Shown piece by piece: positions 10,419-17,975 of a stretch of DNA of 64,000 nt. The position numbers and the translations under genes are program-made. This stretch comes from PGYR01 sp034670025 (GTDB taxonomy: Bacteria; Bacteroidota; Ignavibacteria; Kapaibacteriales; UBA2268). The notes under the pieces are model-generated. The model was not told where the DNA came from and did no database searches. It worked only from the letters and a program-made list of their open reading frames with translations. The stretch lies in contig JAXMOE010000006.1 of NCBI GenBank assembly GCA_034670025.1, forward strand, positions 102,178 to 166,177. Reading direction: 5' to 3'. Numbering within the stretch: the first letter of the stretch is position 1; every line of letters begins with the position of its first letter.

Positions 10419-10441
10419 ATTAAAAAAAACGATAGAATAAT

Positions 10442-11200
10442 ATGAAAACTATATTTTTACTATTTATATTTGGCTCAAGTTTCGCATTTGGTTTAGATAA
10501 GACTTCGTTTAAACTAAATATTCAATATGATGGGATAACTTATTTTCTCGAAGCGGGTTATTCGGACTCCACTTCATTGAACTATGATGAGGGTTATGAA
10601 AATGATTTGCCACCCTTTGCTCCACCTCAAGGTATTATTCCAACATATAGAATAATGAGAGTATATGAGGACAGAGCAGATGAGCTGATCTATACTGATA
10701 TAGATCTGAGAGCTACACCACAAGCAAACGATACGATTATAAACTACACGTTGGACTTGTTAGGAAATAGAGAACAAGGTAAAGAGTTGATTCTTACTGT
10801 TCCAGTAGGCACTTTGGACGATAAGATAAAAGAAATAAGGGTTACTGACAAATTATCAGAAGGTGGGCAAGTTGATGAAAATATCATCAATGGCGTTCCA
10901 TTCAAAATAGAAAATGATTTTTTAGAAAGATTTGATATAAGTGTTAGATATGTGAAGAAGGAAACTTCTGTAGATAATAACGCCTATGCAAGGGACATAT
11001 ACTATTCGGAAGATATTATATACAACAGGGCAAACAATGCCAACAGAGTAGCTATATATAGCTTAAACGGCACAAATGTGTTAGAGATAGCTAACCACAA
11101 TGGTGACTTCAATGTGAATACTTTAGAAAGTGGTGTGTATTTTGCTTATATTTACTCTAATGATTTAGTGGTTAGTAAGCTAAAGATTGTTAAATTGTAG
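10442..11200 (+). CDS. Small secreted protein with T9SS-like C-terminus
   Basis: The 252-residue product begins with a signal peptide (MKTIFLLFIFGSSFAFG). The middle is beta-rich and unrecognised, with a Pro-rich stretch near residues 50-65 (LPPFAPPQGIIPTY). The last 60 residues (RVAIYSLNGTNVLEIANHNG, LESGVYFAYIYSND, KLKIVKL) resemble the T9SS sorting domain without the opening xPNP strand. It starts just after a terminator, so it probably has its own promoter, and it closes the five-gene block of secreted proteins. Function unknown; secretion is well supported, the T9SS route moderately. Confidence 0.7.
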   Translation: MKTIFLLFIFGSSFAFGLDKTSFKLNIQYDGITYFLEAGYSDSTSLNYDEGYENDLPPFAPPQGIIPTYRIMRVYEDRADELIYTDIDLRATPQANDTIINYTLDLLGNREQGKELILTVPVGTLDDKIKEIRVTDKLSEGGQVDENIINGVPFKIENDFLERFDISVRYVKKETSVDNNAYARDIYYSEDIIYNRANNANRVAIYSLNGTNVLEIANHNGDFNVNTLESGVYFAYIYSNDLVVSKLKIVKL

Positions 11201-11267
11201 TTTATACTGTAATTAATCTTTAATTAATTTGTTTATACTTTTAAGCAATAATGATAATAGTTTGTAA

Positions 11268-12416
11268 ATGCCTGATAAAGACATAAAAAAAGACAAGAAT
11301 CACGAAAAAACTGGCAATGATAGTCAGGGAAAAAGTGATGCACGAAGTAAACCTAAATACTACAAGAAAAAGGATAGTAGAATAAATCCTGTAAAAAAAG
11401 CTGAGAACACTGATAAGGATTCTGAATCAAAGTCAAGCAAACCAGCGAACAGGAAAAAGAAACACAATTCTAATAATAGGTCTAATAAACCATTAATATC
11501 TGTGGTGATACCTACTTACAATGAGCAAGACTCTCTGCAAGAGCTATCCGATAGGTTAGAAGTTGTGCTCAAGAAGGAAGCTAAAGGAAACTATGAAGTC
11601 ATATATGTTGATGATGGTTCGGATGATGATTCGGCTTCAGTTATAAAGGATATTAACAAAAAGAACAACAGATTTAAGCTAATTCGTTTTAGAAGAAATT
11701 ATGGAAAATCTGCTGCGTTATCAGTTGGTTTCAAACGAGCCAAAGGTGCAGTGATAATTACTATGGATGCTGATTTGCAAGACGATCCGGATGAAATTCC
11801 TAATTTAATGGCCACAATCCGTGAGGGTTATGACTTAGTATCTGGTTGGAAAAAGAAGCGAAACGATCCAATAAATAAGACTTTGCCATCTAAATTTTTC
11901 AATTATGTTACTTCGAAGGCAAGTGGTATAAAGCTACATGATTTTAATTGTGGACTGAAGGCCTATAGGTCAGAAACGGCTAAGTCTCTTGATATATATG
12001 GAGAGATGCATAGGTACTTGCCTGTGTTAGCTCATTGGAATGGTTTTAAGATTACTGAAATTCCTGTGCTGCATCACCCAAGAAAGCATGGAGTAACCAA
12101 ATTTGGTGCTTCTCGTTACGTCAAAGGATTTTTGGACTTACTAACTTTGTTGTTTACTTCACGTTATCTTAAAAGGCCTTTGCACTTTTTTGGAACTTTA
12201 GGAACATTGTTAGGTTTACTCGGTTTTGGAATAGATGCCTGGTTGACTATAGAGTGGATAATGGGTGATACATTTTTGAGTAACAGACCTGCCGCTTTGT
12301 TGGGAATTGGTCTAATTATAGTTGGAGTTCAATTAGTTTCACTGGGACTATTGGGCGAAATGATTGTTAAAAATTTTAAAAGAGATGAAGAATATCAAAT
12401 TAGAGAGACTTTATAA
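11268..12416 (+). CDS. Family 2 glycosyltransferase, GtrB/DPM1-like membrane enzyme
   Basis: Residues about 77-290 are a GT-A domain: SVVIPTYNEQDSL, VDDGSDDDS, the metal-binding DADLQDDPDE, and CGLKAYR. Two membrane helices follow (about 300-325 and 340-365), the layout of polyprenyl-phosphate glycosyltransferases that move a sugar from a nucleotide donor onto undecaprenyl phosphate at the inner membrane. The first ~75 residues are an unusual Lys/Asp/Ser-rich disordered extension. The end overlaps the next gene by 32 bp. Together with the GT9 gene about 0.8 kb downstream it suggests a role in envelope glycans. Exact donor and acceptor cannot be read from the sequence. Confidence 0.88.
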   Translation: MPDKDIKKDKNHEKTGNDSQGKSDARSKPKYYKKKDSRINPVKKAENTDKDSESKSSKPANRKKKHNSNNRSNKPLISVVIPTYNEQDSLQELSDRLEVVLKKEAKGNYEVIYVDDGSDDDSASVIKDINKKNNRFKLIRFRRNYGKSAALSVGFKRAKGAVIITMDADLQDDPDEIPNLMATIREGYDLVSGWKKKRNDPINKTLPSKFFNYVTSKASGIKLHDFNCGLKAYRSETAKSLDIYGEMHRYLPVLAHWNGFKITEIPVLHHPRKHGVTKFGASRYVKGFLDLLTLLFTSRYLKRPLHFFGTLGTLLGLLGFGIDAWLTIEWIMGDTFLSNRPAALLGIGLIIVGVQLVSLGLLGEMIVKNFKRDEEYQIRETL

Positions 12417-13170
12417 AACAGTACTTTTGGTAGTTAGCCTAGTGGTAGCAACTAATCTGTATGCCCAGAGCGGAAGCAATGTCTATAACTATGAAAATAG
12501 TATTGGCGTTGGTTTAACTACGAGTAAGGTGTTGGGGGACAACCCAGCTATCAATACCATAAGCCCTATAAACAATAGTGTACCAGGAGGAAGCTTCAAC
12601 GGAGCAATGCCAGGAATAGAAATCAAAGCTCAATACAAATTGGATGATATTGGGGATTGGCGGTTAGTAGGTGGTATAAACTACACCTTTTATAGTGCTA
12701 GAGAAAGAATACCAAGAGAGAGTATAACCTTTCGTTTAAAAAATAATTTGAATATTCTTAGTCCATTAGTTGGTATAAACTATGTGTTGATTAGGTTTCC
12801 TTCTGCTATGTCATCAGTTTATATAGGTGCAGAGGCGAGATATAACTATATCCATGCTAATGATTTTGTTTTGGAAGAAGAACGATTAACATCTGGCGAG
12901 AGAGTAGAAAGGCAACAGAATAATAAGGAAGCCACGGGCAGAATAGGTGGATTGCTCAAATTGGGATTCGAAGGTGAGCTTCATGAAAATTATATGATTA
13001 ATGTTAGTGGCGGTATTGATTTTCTTAATCTAATTGGAAGAGACAACAGCCGTGGTGAGTTACTTACTCCATTTACTCCAGACCGATTTGATCCAAATTT
13101 GGGAGTAGAACAAGAAGAACAGCTTACGTATAATTTTTATTTTTCAATAATGATTCAATATAGATATTAG
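12385..13170 (+). CDS. Outer-membrane beta-barrel protein
   Basis: I start at the ATG at 12385, inside the end of the GT2 gene, because it gives a proper signal peptide (MKNIKLERLYKTVLLVVSLVVATNLYAQ) with a purine-rich AAAAGAG just before it; a TTG at 12364 would add seven residues. The remaining ~230 residues alternate polar and hydrophobic positions with many aromatic ends and finish in YNFYFSIMIQYRY, typical of a small outer-membrane barrel. I see no enzymatic motif. Overlap with the glycosyltransferase implies coupled translation. The specific role is unknown. Confidence 0.75.
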   Translation: MKNIKLERLYKTVLLVVSLVVATNLYAQSGSNVYNYENSIGVGLTTSKVLGDNPAINTISPINNSVPGGSFNGAMPGIEIKAQYKLDDIGDWRLVGGINYTFYSARERIPRESITFRLKNNLNILSPLVGINYVLIRFPSAMSSVYIGAEARYNYIHANDFVLEEERLTSGERVERQQNNKEATGRIGGLLKLGFEGELHENYMINVSGGIDFLNLIGRDNSRGELLTPFTPDRFDPNLGVEQEEQLTYNFYFSIMIQYRY

Positions 13171-13176
13171 TAGTAT

Positions 13177-14259
13177 ATGGCAGAAAAAATAAAATACAAT
13201 TTAGATTGTAAATACTTTTTAGGTCATATTCCATGTAGCCCTCATAAGGTTCACGGTGTTATGTGTAATAACTGTGAATATTACCGACCTAAGAAAAACA
13301 AAGTATTGATAGTAAAGTTAGGAGCTATAGGCGATGTTATTCGTACTACTCCAATTCTTCATAAAGTCTGGGAAGAATACAGTGACTCTGAGATATGGTG
13401 GATTACTGATTTCCCTTCAGTTGTTCCTGATAAGGTGGACAGAGTTTTCAAGTTTGATTCGAAATCGATACTTACTATGCAAAACACAGAGTTTGAGTAT
13501 GTAATTAATCTTGACAAAGACTACGAGGCATGTAGCTTAGTAAATTCCATTAGTTACAAAAAATTAGATGGTTTTGCTTTGAAAGATGGCAAACCGATTC
13601 CAGCCAATGATAGAGCTGAGCACAAATATCTGACTGGCCTGTTTGATAATGTTAATAAAGTAAACACTAAGACTTACCCAGAGGAAATATTTGAAATATG
13701 CGGGTGGGAGTTTAACAAAGAGCCATACATAATAGATTATTCTAAGAAAGATTGGAATATCCACAACGAGGGTAAAAAAATAATTGGTCTCAATACGGGT
13801 TGTGGCGACAGATGGACTAGTAGGTTAATACCTGATAGCACTTGGATTGAGCTAATAAATAGGCTGAATGAAAATGGGTACTATCCTTTACTTTTGGGTG
13901 GTTCGCAAGAGCACTATAAGAATCAATATTTGGCGGCTACTACCAAAGCTGCTTATCTTGGTCACTTCAAGTTAGAAAGATTTATATCATTGATTAATGA
14001 GTGTGATACAGTAGTGAGTGTGGTTACTATGGCGGCTCACTTAGCCATTGGACTTCGCAAACCTCTTTTATTGGTAAACAATATATTTAACTCTAATGAG
14101 TTTGAACTATATGGGCGAGGCGAAATAGTAGAACCAACTAAGCCCTGCCATTGCTTTTTTAGTGCCAAATGTACACACGATGAGTATTCGTGTATAGACT
14201 ACGTTAGTGCCGATTTGCTCTATGAAGCAGTTGTTAGAAACATTGAGGTAAAGGTATAG
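13177..14259 (+). CDS. Family 9 (heptosyltransferase-like) glycosyltransferase with Cys-rich ends
   Basis: After a Cys-rich N-terminus the Rossmann-type GT-B fold begins at KVLIVKLGAIGDVIRTTPIL, the hallmark of GT9/ADP-heptose transferases; the C-terminal half has GLNTGCGDRWTSRLIP and LLLGGSQE followed by VVSVVTMAAHLAIGLRKPLL, the usual donor-binding region. Unusual are four N-terminal cysteines (C-x8-C-x9-C-x2-C, residues about 11-33) and a C-terminal group (PCHCFFSAKCTHDEYSC), which could jointly hold a zinc ion or cluster. It lies 6 bp after the barrel gene and 3 bp before the next. It probably adds a sugar to lipopolysaccharide or a related envelope glycan. Confidence 0.85.
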   Translation: MAEKIKYNLDCKYFLGHIPCSPHKVHGVMCNNCEYYRPKKNKVLIVKLGAIGDVIRTTPILHKVWEEYSDSEIWWITDFPSVVPDKVDRVFKFDSKSILTMQNTEFEYVINLDKDYEACSLVNSISYKKLDGFALKDGKPIPANDRAEHKYLTGLFDNVNKVNTKTYPEEIFEICGWEFNKEPYIIDYSKKDWNIHNEGKKIIGLNTGCGDRWTSRLIPDSTWIELINRLNENGYYPLLLGGSQEHYKNQYLAATTKAAYLGHFKLERFISLINECDTVVSVVTMAAHLAIGLRKPLLLVNNIFNSNEFELYGRGEIVEPTKPCHCFFSAKCTHDEYSCIDYVSADLLYEAVVRNIEVKV

Positions 14260-14262
14260 AAT

Positions 14263-14583
14263 ATGGAACAAAAGAATTTTAATATATTAAAGCATTTTAT
14301 GATAGATGTGGAGATTGACAACAATCCTCCGTCTGATTTTTATCTAAAAGTTGCAACCCAACGCGATATGGTGTTGGATATGATGGACAAAGGTGTGATA
14401 TTGAGCTATGGTCTTTCCGACGATAGCACTAAGCTGTGGTTGGTTGCTGTTGGCAAAAACCTCTCGGAAGTAAGGGAGTTGACTGAACAGTTTCCTTTGT
14501 TTAAGTATATGACATTTAACATAGTCCCATTGATGTTTTTTAGTAATTCTACCCACAAATTACCCGAATTATCACTGAATTAA
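14263..14583 (+). CDS. Small alpha/beta protein, possibly muconolactone-isomerase/YCII-like
   Basis: The 106-residue product begins 3 bp after the GT9 gene stop and has no signal peptide. The pattern (KHFMIDVEI strand, DMMDKGVILSYGLSDDSTKLWLVAVGKNLSEVRELTEQFPLFKYMTFNIVPLM) resembles the ferredoxin-like dimeric barrel of muconolactone-isomerase-type proteins: strand, helix, hairpin, helix, strand with a final VxPL. That match is from pattern only and no catalytic residues can be named. It is probably co-transcribed with the glycosyltransferase. Gene reality is well supported by spacing; function is not. Confidence 0.6.
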   Translation: MEQKNFNILKHFMIDVEIDNNPPSDFYLKVATQRDMVLDMMDKGVILSYGLSDDSTKLWLVAVGKNLSEVRELTEQFPLFKYMTFNIVPLMFFSNSTHKLPELSLN

Positions 14584-14619
14584 TACTGCTTGATAAATTA
14601 TAATACATTAGGTGTAATT

Positions 14620-15372
14620 ATGAATAAATTCTTTTCGGTTTTAATAATTTCTCTTTTTGTCGTTACCTCATCGGGTATTGTAGCTCAAACCCAAAAATCA
14701 ATTGATAGTGATAGGCCTGGGCAGTCATTTTCGGCTCATACTGTAGGAAGTGGAGTATTACAGCTACAAAGCGGTTTGAATTATAAGTCTTTGGGTGCTG
14801 ACAATGCTAATAGTATGATTTATAATTTGACAAATATACGCTATGGTTTGAGCGAACACTTTGAGTTCAATGGTACAATTGGCTATGGTGTGCAATCTAC
14901 GAATGTCAACACCTTAAATGGTATCAATAATTTAAGATTAGGTGCAAGGTATAACTTTTCGGAACAGAATGGATATACTCCTGGCATTGGTGTTAATGTT
15001 GACTTTCTTTTTGCGTTGGGGACACAGGTTTACAACGACCCTTACGAAGATGTGAATACGACTCTGATTATAAGTCAAAAAATAGCCGATAAGTTGAATA
15101 TGGCTACAAATATTAGTGCTTACTACGACCAACTAAATGGCGATATTCTTACTCCTTATACATTGAATGTGTCTTATTCGTTGTCTGAATCTAATACAAT
15201 TTTTGCAGAGATTTATGGCGAGTTACAGCCAACGTTTGGATTGAATTTTGATGCTGGCATCTCTCATTTGATTAATGAAGATTTTCTTTTTGACTTTGCA
15301 GTAGGTGTAGAAGATAATGAACTAGGAACTGACTTTTGGGCAGAAGCTGGTGTTAGTTATAGATGGAAATAA
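14620..15372 (+). CDS. Outer-membrane channel-like protein (phenol-degradation MetA family type)
   Basis: The ATG at 14620 gives a clean signal peptide (MNKFFSVLIISLFVVTSSGIVAQ); a TTG at 14590 would put ten extra residues before it. The mature protein starts with SDRPGQSFSAHTVGSGVLQLQSGL and continues with NIRYGLSEHFEFNGTIGYG, the opening seen in the MetA-type putative outer-membrane channel family, then amphipathic strands to the terminal GVSYRWK. About 250 residues is typical of the family. Substrate unknown. It is the last gene of the glycosyltransferase run. Confidence 0.78.
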   Translation: MNKFFSVLIISLFVVTSSGIVAQTQKSIDSDRPGQSFSAHTVGSGVLQLQSGLNYKSLGADNANSMIYNLTNIRYGLSEHFEFNGTIGYGVQSTNVNTLNGINNLRLGARYNFSEQNGYTPGIGVNVDFLFALGTQVYNDPYEDVNTTLIISQKIADKLNMATNISAYYDQLNGDILTPYTLNVSYSLSESNTIFAEIYGELQPTFGLNFDAGISHLINEDFLFDFAVGVEDNELGTDFWAEAGVSYRWK

Positions 15373-15435
15373 CCAAAGCTTTGCTATAACTTACAGTATT
15401 TTACGATATTTAGCACTATTGAACTAATTTTTCCT

Positions 15436-15443
15436 TAACTTTG
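15436..15443 (+). promoter_or_regulatory. -7 promoter box (TAnnTTTG) for the helicase gene
   Basis: TAACTTTG matches the Bacteroidota sigma factor -7 consensus and sits 32 bp before the TTG start of the RNA helicase. No exact TTTG -33 box is present at the right distance, so this is a half match. It would give a short 5' leader of about 25 nt. Confidence 0.5.
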
Positions 15444-15474
15444 TAATTAGTACAATTTATATAAGTGAACTTTT

Positions 15475-16932
15475 TTGATAAAATTTGATCAATTAGGCCT
15501 TTCGGATAACCTTCTGGAAGCCATCCGCGAACTCGGATTCGTAACCCCAACAGAAATACAAGCAAAAGCAATACCTCAATTACTGACCGAAAACCGAGAT
15601 TTTATCGGTTTGGCTCAGACTGGTACTGGTAAAACAGCTGCATTTGGATTGCCATTACTCGAAAGGTTAGACCCTGCCCAAAAGGCAACTCAAGCTTTGA
15701 TATTAGCACCTACAAGAGAATTAGGTCAACAAATAGCTAATCAGCTATTTAAGTATAGCAAATATCAGGAGCGAATTAATGTACTTGCCGTATATGGTGG
15801 TGCATCTATTCAAAACCAGATGAAAGCTCTGAAGAAAACTCAACACGTTATTATAGCCACTCCAGGTCGATTGATTGACTTGATTAAAAGAAAGGCGATT
15901 AAGTTAGAAAGCATCCGTTACTTAGTTTTGGACGAAGCCGACGAAATGCTCAATATGGGTTTTAAAGAAGATATAGATAAAATTCTTAGTTATACTCCTG
16001 ACTACAAAAATACTTGGCTTTTTTCGGCTACTATGCCAAAAGAGATAAGAAGGATAGTTAATAAGTATATGGATAATCCTGAAGAAGTTCAGATTAACCC
16101 GAAGAATGAAGTAAATACAGACATAGAACATTACTACGCATTGGTTAGACATTCGGATAAGACTGAAGCACTAACAAGAATATTGGACATTACTCCCGAT
16201 ATGCGTGGTGTAGTTTTCTGCCGTACAAAAAGAGAAACACAAGATTTGGCTGAAAGATTGTTGGAAGACAATTATAAAGCAGATGCCCTACACGGTGATT
16301 TGTCGCAAGCACAGCGCGATAGAGTTATGCGTCGTTTCCGTAAGCATGAACTTCACGTATTGATTGCAACTGACGTAGCTGCACGTGGGATTGATGTGGA
16401 CGATTTGACTCACGTTATTCACCACTCATTGCCCGATGATAATTCTTACTACACTCACAGGAGTGGTAGAACTGCTAGAGCAGGGAAAAAAGGTATATCA
16501 TTGACATTTGTTAGTGGTAGAGAAAAACACAGAGTACATAAGTTAGAGAAGCAATTAGGCATTTCTTTTGAAAGAATCTTTATTCCTAATGGTGAAGATA
16601 TTTCTAAGGTTAGGATAGAAGATTGGTGTGTGAAAGTTCACAACACTAGCACTGTTGGCAAAGTAACTAAGAAAATGAAGTCTGATGCTAATAGAATATT
16701 TGAAGATGTCAGCAAGGAAGAGTTAATTGAAAAACTACTCGTTATTGAGTTAGATAAGTTAAGAACTGATGGTTCGAAAGATCTGAACGACACTGAACAA
16801 AAAGGTGGCGGCGGAAGAAGACGCGGCGGCAACAGCGGTCGTGGTAAAGGAAAGCAAGCGAAAAACACCCAAGGCAATTACTCCAAGCGTAGCAACAAAA
16901 ACAAGTCGCATCGCAAAAGAAAAGGTAAGTAA
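15475..16932 (+). CDS. DEAD-box ATP-dependent RNA helicase
   Basis: All helicase motifs are present: Q motif GFVTPTEIQ, motif I AQTGTGKT, Ia PTRELGQQ, II DEAD (about residue 150), III SAT, V ATDVAARGIDV, VI HRSGRTARAG. The C-terminal ~60 residues are Gly/Arg/Lys-rich (GGGGRRRGG, GRGKGKQ), an RNA-binding tail typical of cold-shock/ribosome-assembly helicases of the DeaD/RhlE group. The start must be TTG at 15475 or an internal codon, because an in-frame TGA lies at 15466 and no ATG precedes the Q motif. A -7 box lies upstream and a hairpin terminator downstream, so it is probably monocistronic. Confidence 0.95.
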   Translation: MIKFDQLGLSDNLLEAIRELGFVTPTEIQAKAIPQLLTENRDFIGLAQTGTGKTAAFGLPLLERLDPAQKATQALILAPTRELGQQIANQLFKYSKYQERINVLAVYGGASIQNQMKALKKTQHVIIATPGRLIDLIKRKAIKLESIRYLVLDEADEMLNMGFKEDIDKILSYTPDYKNTWLFSATMPKEIRRIVNKYMDNPEEVQINPKNEVNTDIEHYYALVRHSDKTEALTRILDITPDMRGVVFCRTKRETQDLAERLLEDNYKADALHGDLSQAQRDRVMRRFRKHELHVLIATDVAARGIDVDDLTHVIHHSLPDDNSYYTHRSGRTARAGKKGISLTFVSGREKHRVHKLEKQLGISFERIFIPNGEDISKVRIEDWCVKVHNTSTVGKVTKKMKSDANRIFEDVSKEELIEKLLVIELDKLRTDGSKDLNDTEQKGGGGRRRGGNSGRGKGKQAKNTQGNYSKRSNKNKSHRKRKGK

Positions 16933-16951
16933 TCCGACAGATGTATAAGTA

Positions 16952-16978
16952 AAAATCAGTGCTCCATGCACTGATTTT
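16952..16978 (+). terminator. Hairpin terminator after the helicase
   Basis: AAAATCAGTGC (16952-16962) pairs perfectly with GCACTGATTTT (16968-16978), an 11 bp stem with a 5 nt loop whose 3' arm ends in four T. It lies 19 bp after the helicase stop and before an independent gene. Confidence 0.8.
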
Positions 16979-17031
16979 GCTTTATTACTCGTTTATATTA
17001 TAAGTTTTATAATAAATAGGAGTAACGAGCT

Positions 17032-17739
17032 ATGTCACACGATTTTTCCGACCTGAAAGCAATGTACGTAAATTGCACCCTCAAAAAATCTCCGAGAGAA
17101 AGCCACACCGAAGGGCTGATGGAGGTTTCCAAAAATATAATGAAGAAAGAAGGCGTAACAGTTGACAATATCCGATTTGTTGACCACGATGTAGCACCTG
17201 GCGTTTACCCTGATATGACTGAGTATGGCTGGGACACAGACGAGTGGCCAGAGCTATTTGAACGGATATTCGATGCTGATATATTGGTTATTGGTACTCC
17301 TATCTGGCTTGGTGAACGTTCGTCAGAGGCGACTAAGTTGATTGAGCGGCTGTATGCTATGAGTGGGAAGCTGAATGACAAGGGGCAGTACCTTTACTAC
17401 GGTAAGGCAGGTGGTTGTATTATCACTGGCAACGAGGATGGAGTGAAGCATTGCTCTATGAGTATATTGTATTCACTTCAGCATTTGGGCTACACAGTGC
17501 CACCACAGGCAGATGCTGGCTGGATAGGTGAAGTTGGTCCCGGGCCGAGCTATCTGGACGAGGAATCTGGTGCTAAAGATAATGACTTTACGAACAGAAA
17601 TACCACATTCATGGCTTACAACCTAATGCACTTAGCTAAGATGCTGAAGCAAAACAATGGCTATGACAACTATGGTAACTCACGTAAAGATTGGGACGAC
17701 GGCACTCACTGGAAGTTCGAGAATCCTGAATATAGGTAG
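17032..17739 (+). CDS. NAD(P)H-dependent FMN reductase / flavodoxin-fold oxidoreductase
   Basis: The 235-residue cytoplasmic protein opens with KAMYVNCTLKKSPRESHT, where the SP..SHT region resembles the FMN-phosphate loop of NADPH-dependent FMN reductases. ADILVIGTPIWLGERSSEATKLIERL is the second flavodoxin strand with its W-containing isoalloxazine loop, and GKAGGCIITGNEDGVKHC follows. The tail (about 180-235) is hydrophilic and aromatic-rich. AGGAG nine bases before the ATG is a good ribosome binding site. Likely role is quinone or flavin reduction; the true acceptor is unknown. It stands alone between a terminator and a repeat region. Confidence 0.85.
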   Translation: MSHDFSDLKAMYVNCTLKKSPRESHTEGLMEVSKNIMKKEGVTVDNIRFVDHDVAPGVYPDMTEYGWDTDEWPELFERIFDADILVIGTPIWLGERSSEATKLIERLYAMSGKLNDKGQYLYYGKAGGCIITGNEDGVKHCSMSILYSLQHLGYTVPPQADAGWIGEVGPGPSYLDEESGAKDNDFTNRNTTFMAYNLMHLAKMLKQNNGYDNYGNSRKDWDDGTHWKFENPEYR

Positions 17740-17975
17740 GTGTCTGGCAGAGCTTTCCCTGACTTAGTGAAGACCGCCATCCATATTGTGCCCCTTTGCA
17801 TGGGCTGTCTGAATTTATTCAGACTGGGGAGGATTGAATAAAAAACGTCCACCAACATCTTTAGATTTTAGCAAATCCTCCCCCCAGACCCCTTTGTCCA
17901 TACCCTTGGCTTTACACGCAGCGCGTGACGGCTACCTAACTACAATAAACATTGTTCATAGAAACTTCTGGATTC
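17740..17975. repeat. Intergenic repeat (copy A of a dispersed family)
   Basis: This 236 bp gap holds no gene. Positions 17744-17797 (starting TGGCAGAGCTT, ending CCATATTGTGCCCCTTTG) match 63780-63833 at about 80% of positions. CAGACTGGGGA...TGAATAAAA at about 17819-17842 recurs in reverse orientation near 54930-54960, and CTTGGCTTTACACGCAG near 17907 recurs in reverse near 54753. These shared blocks mark it as a member of a degenerate dispersed repeat family. Confidence 0.7.

Noticed and set aside
12364..12416. Frameshift or fusion between the GT2 gene and the following barrel gene
   Set aside because: Both proteins are complete, with normal C-terminal helices in the first and a signal peptide in the second; the overlap is simply coupled genes.
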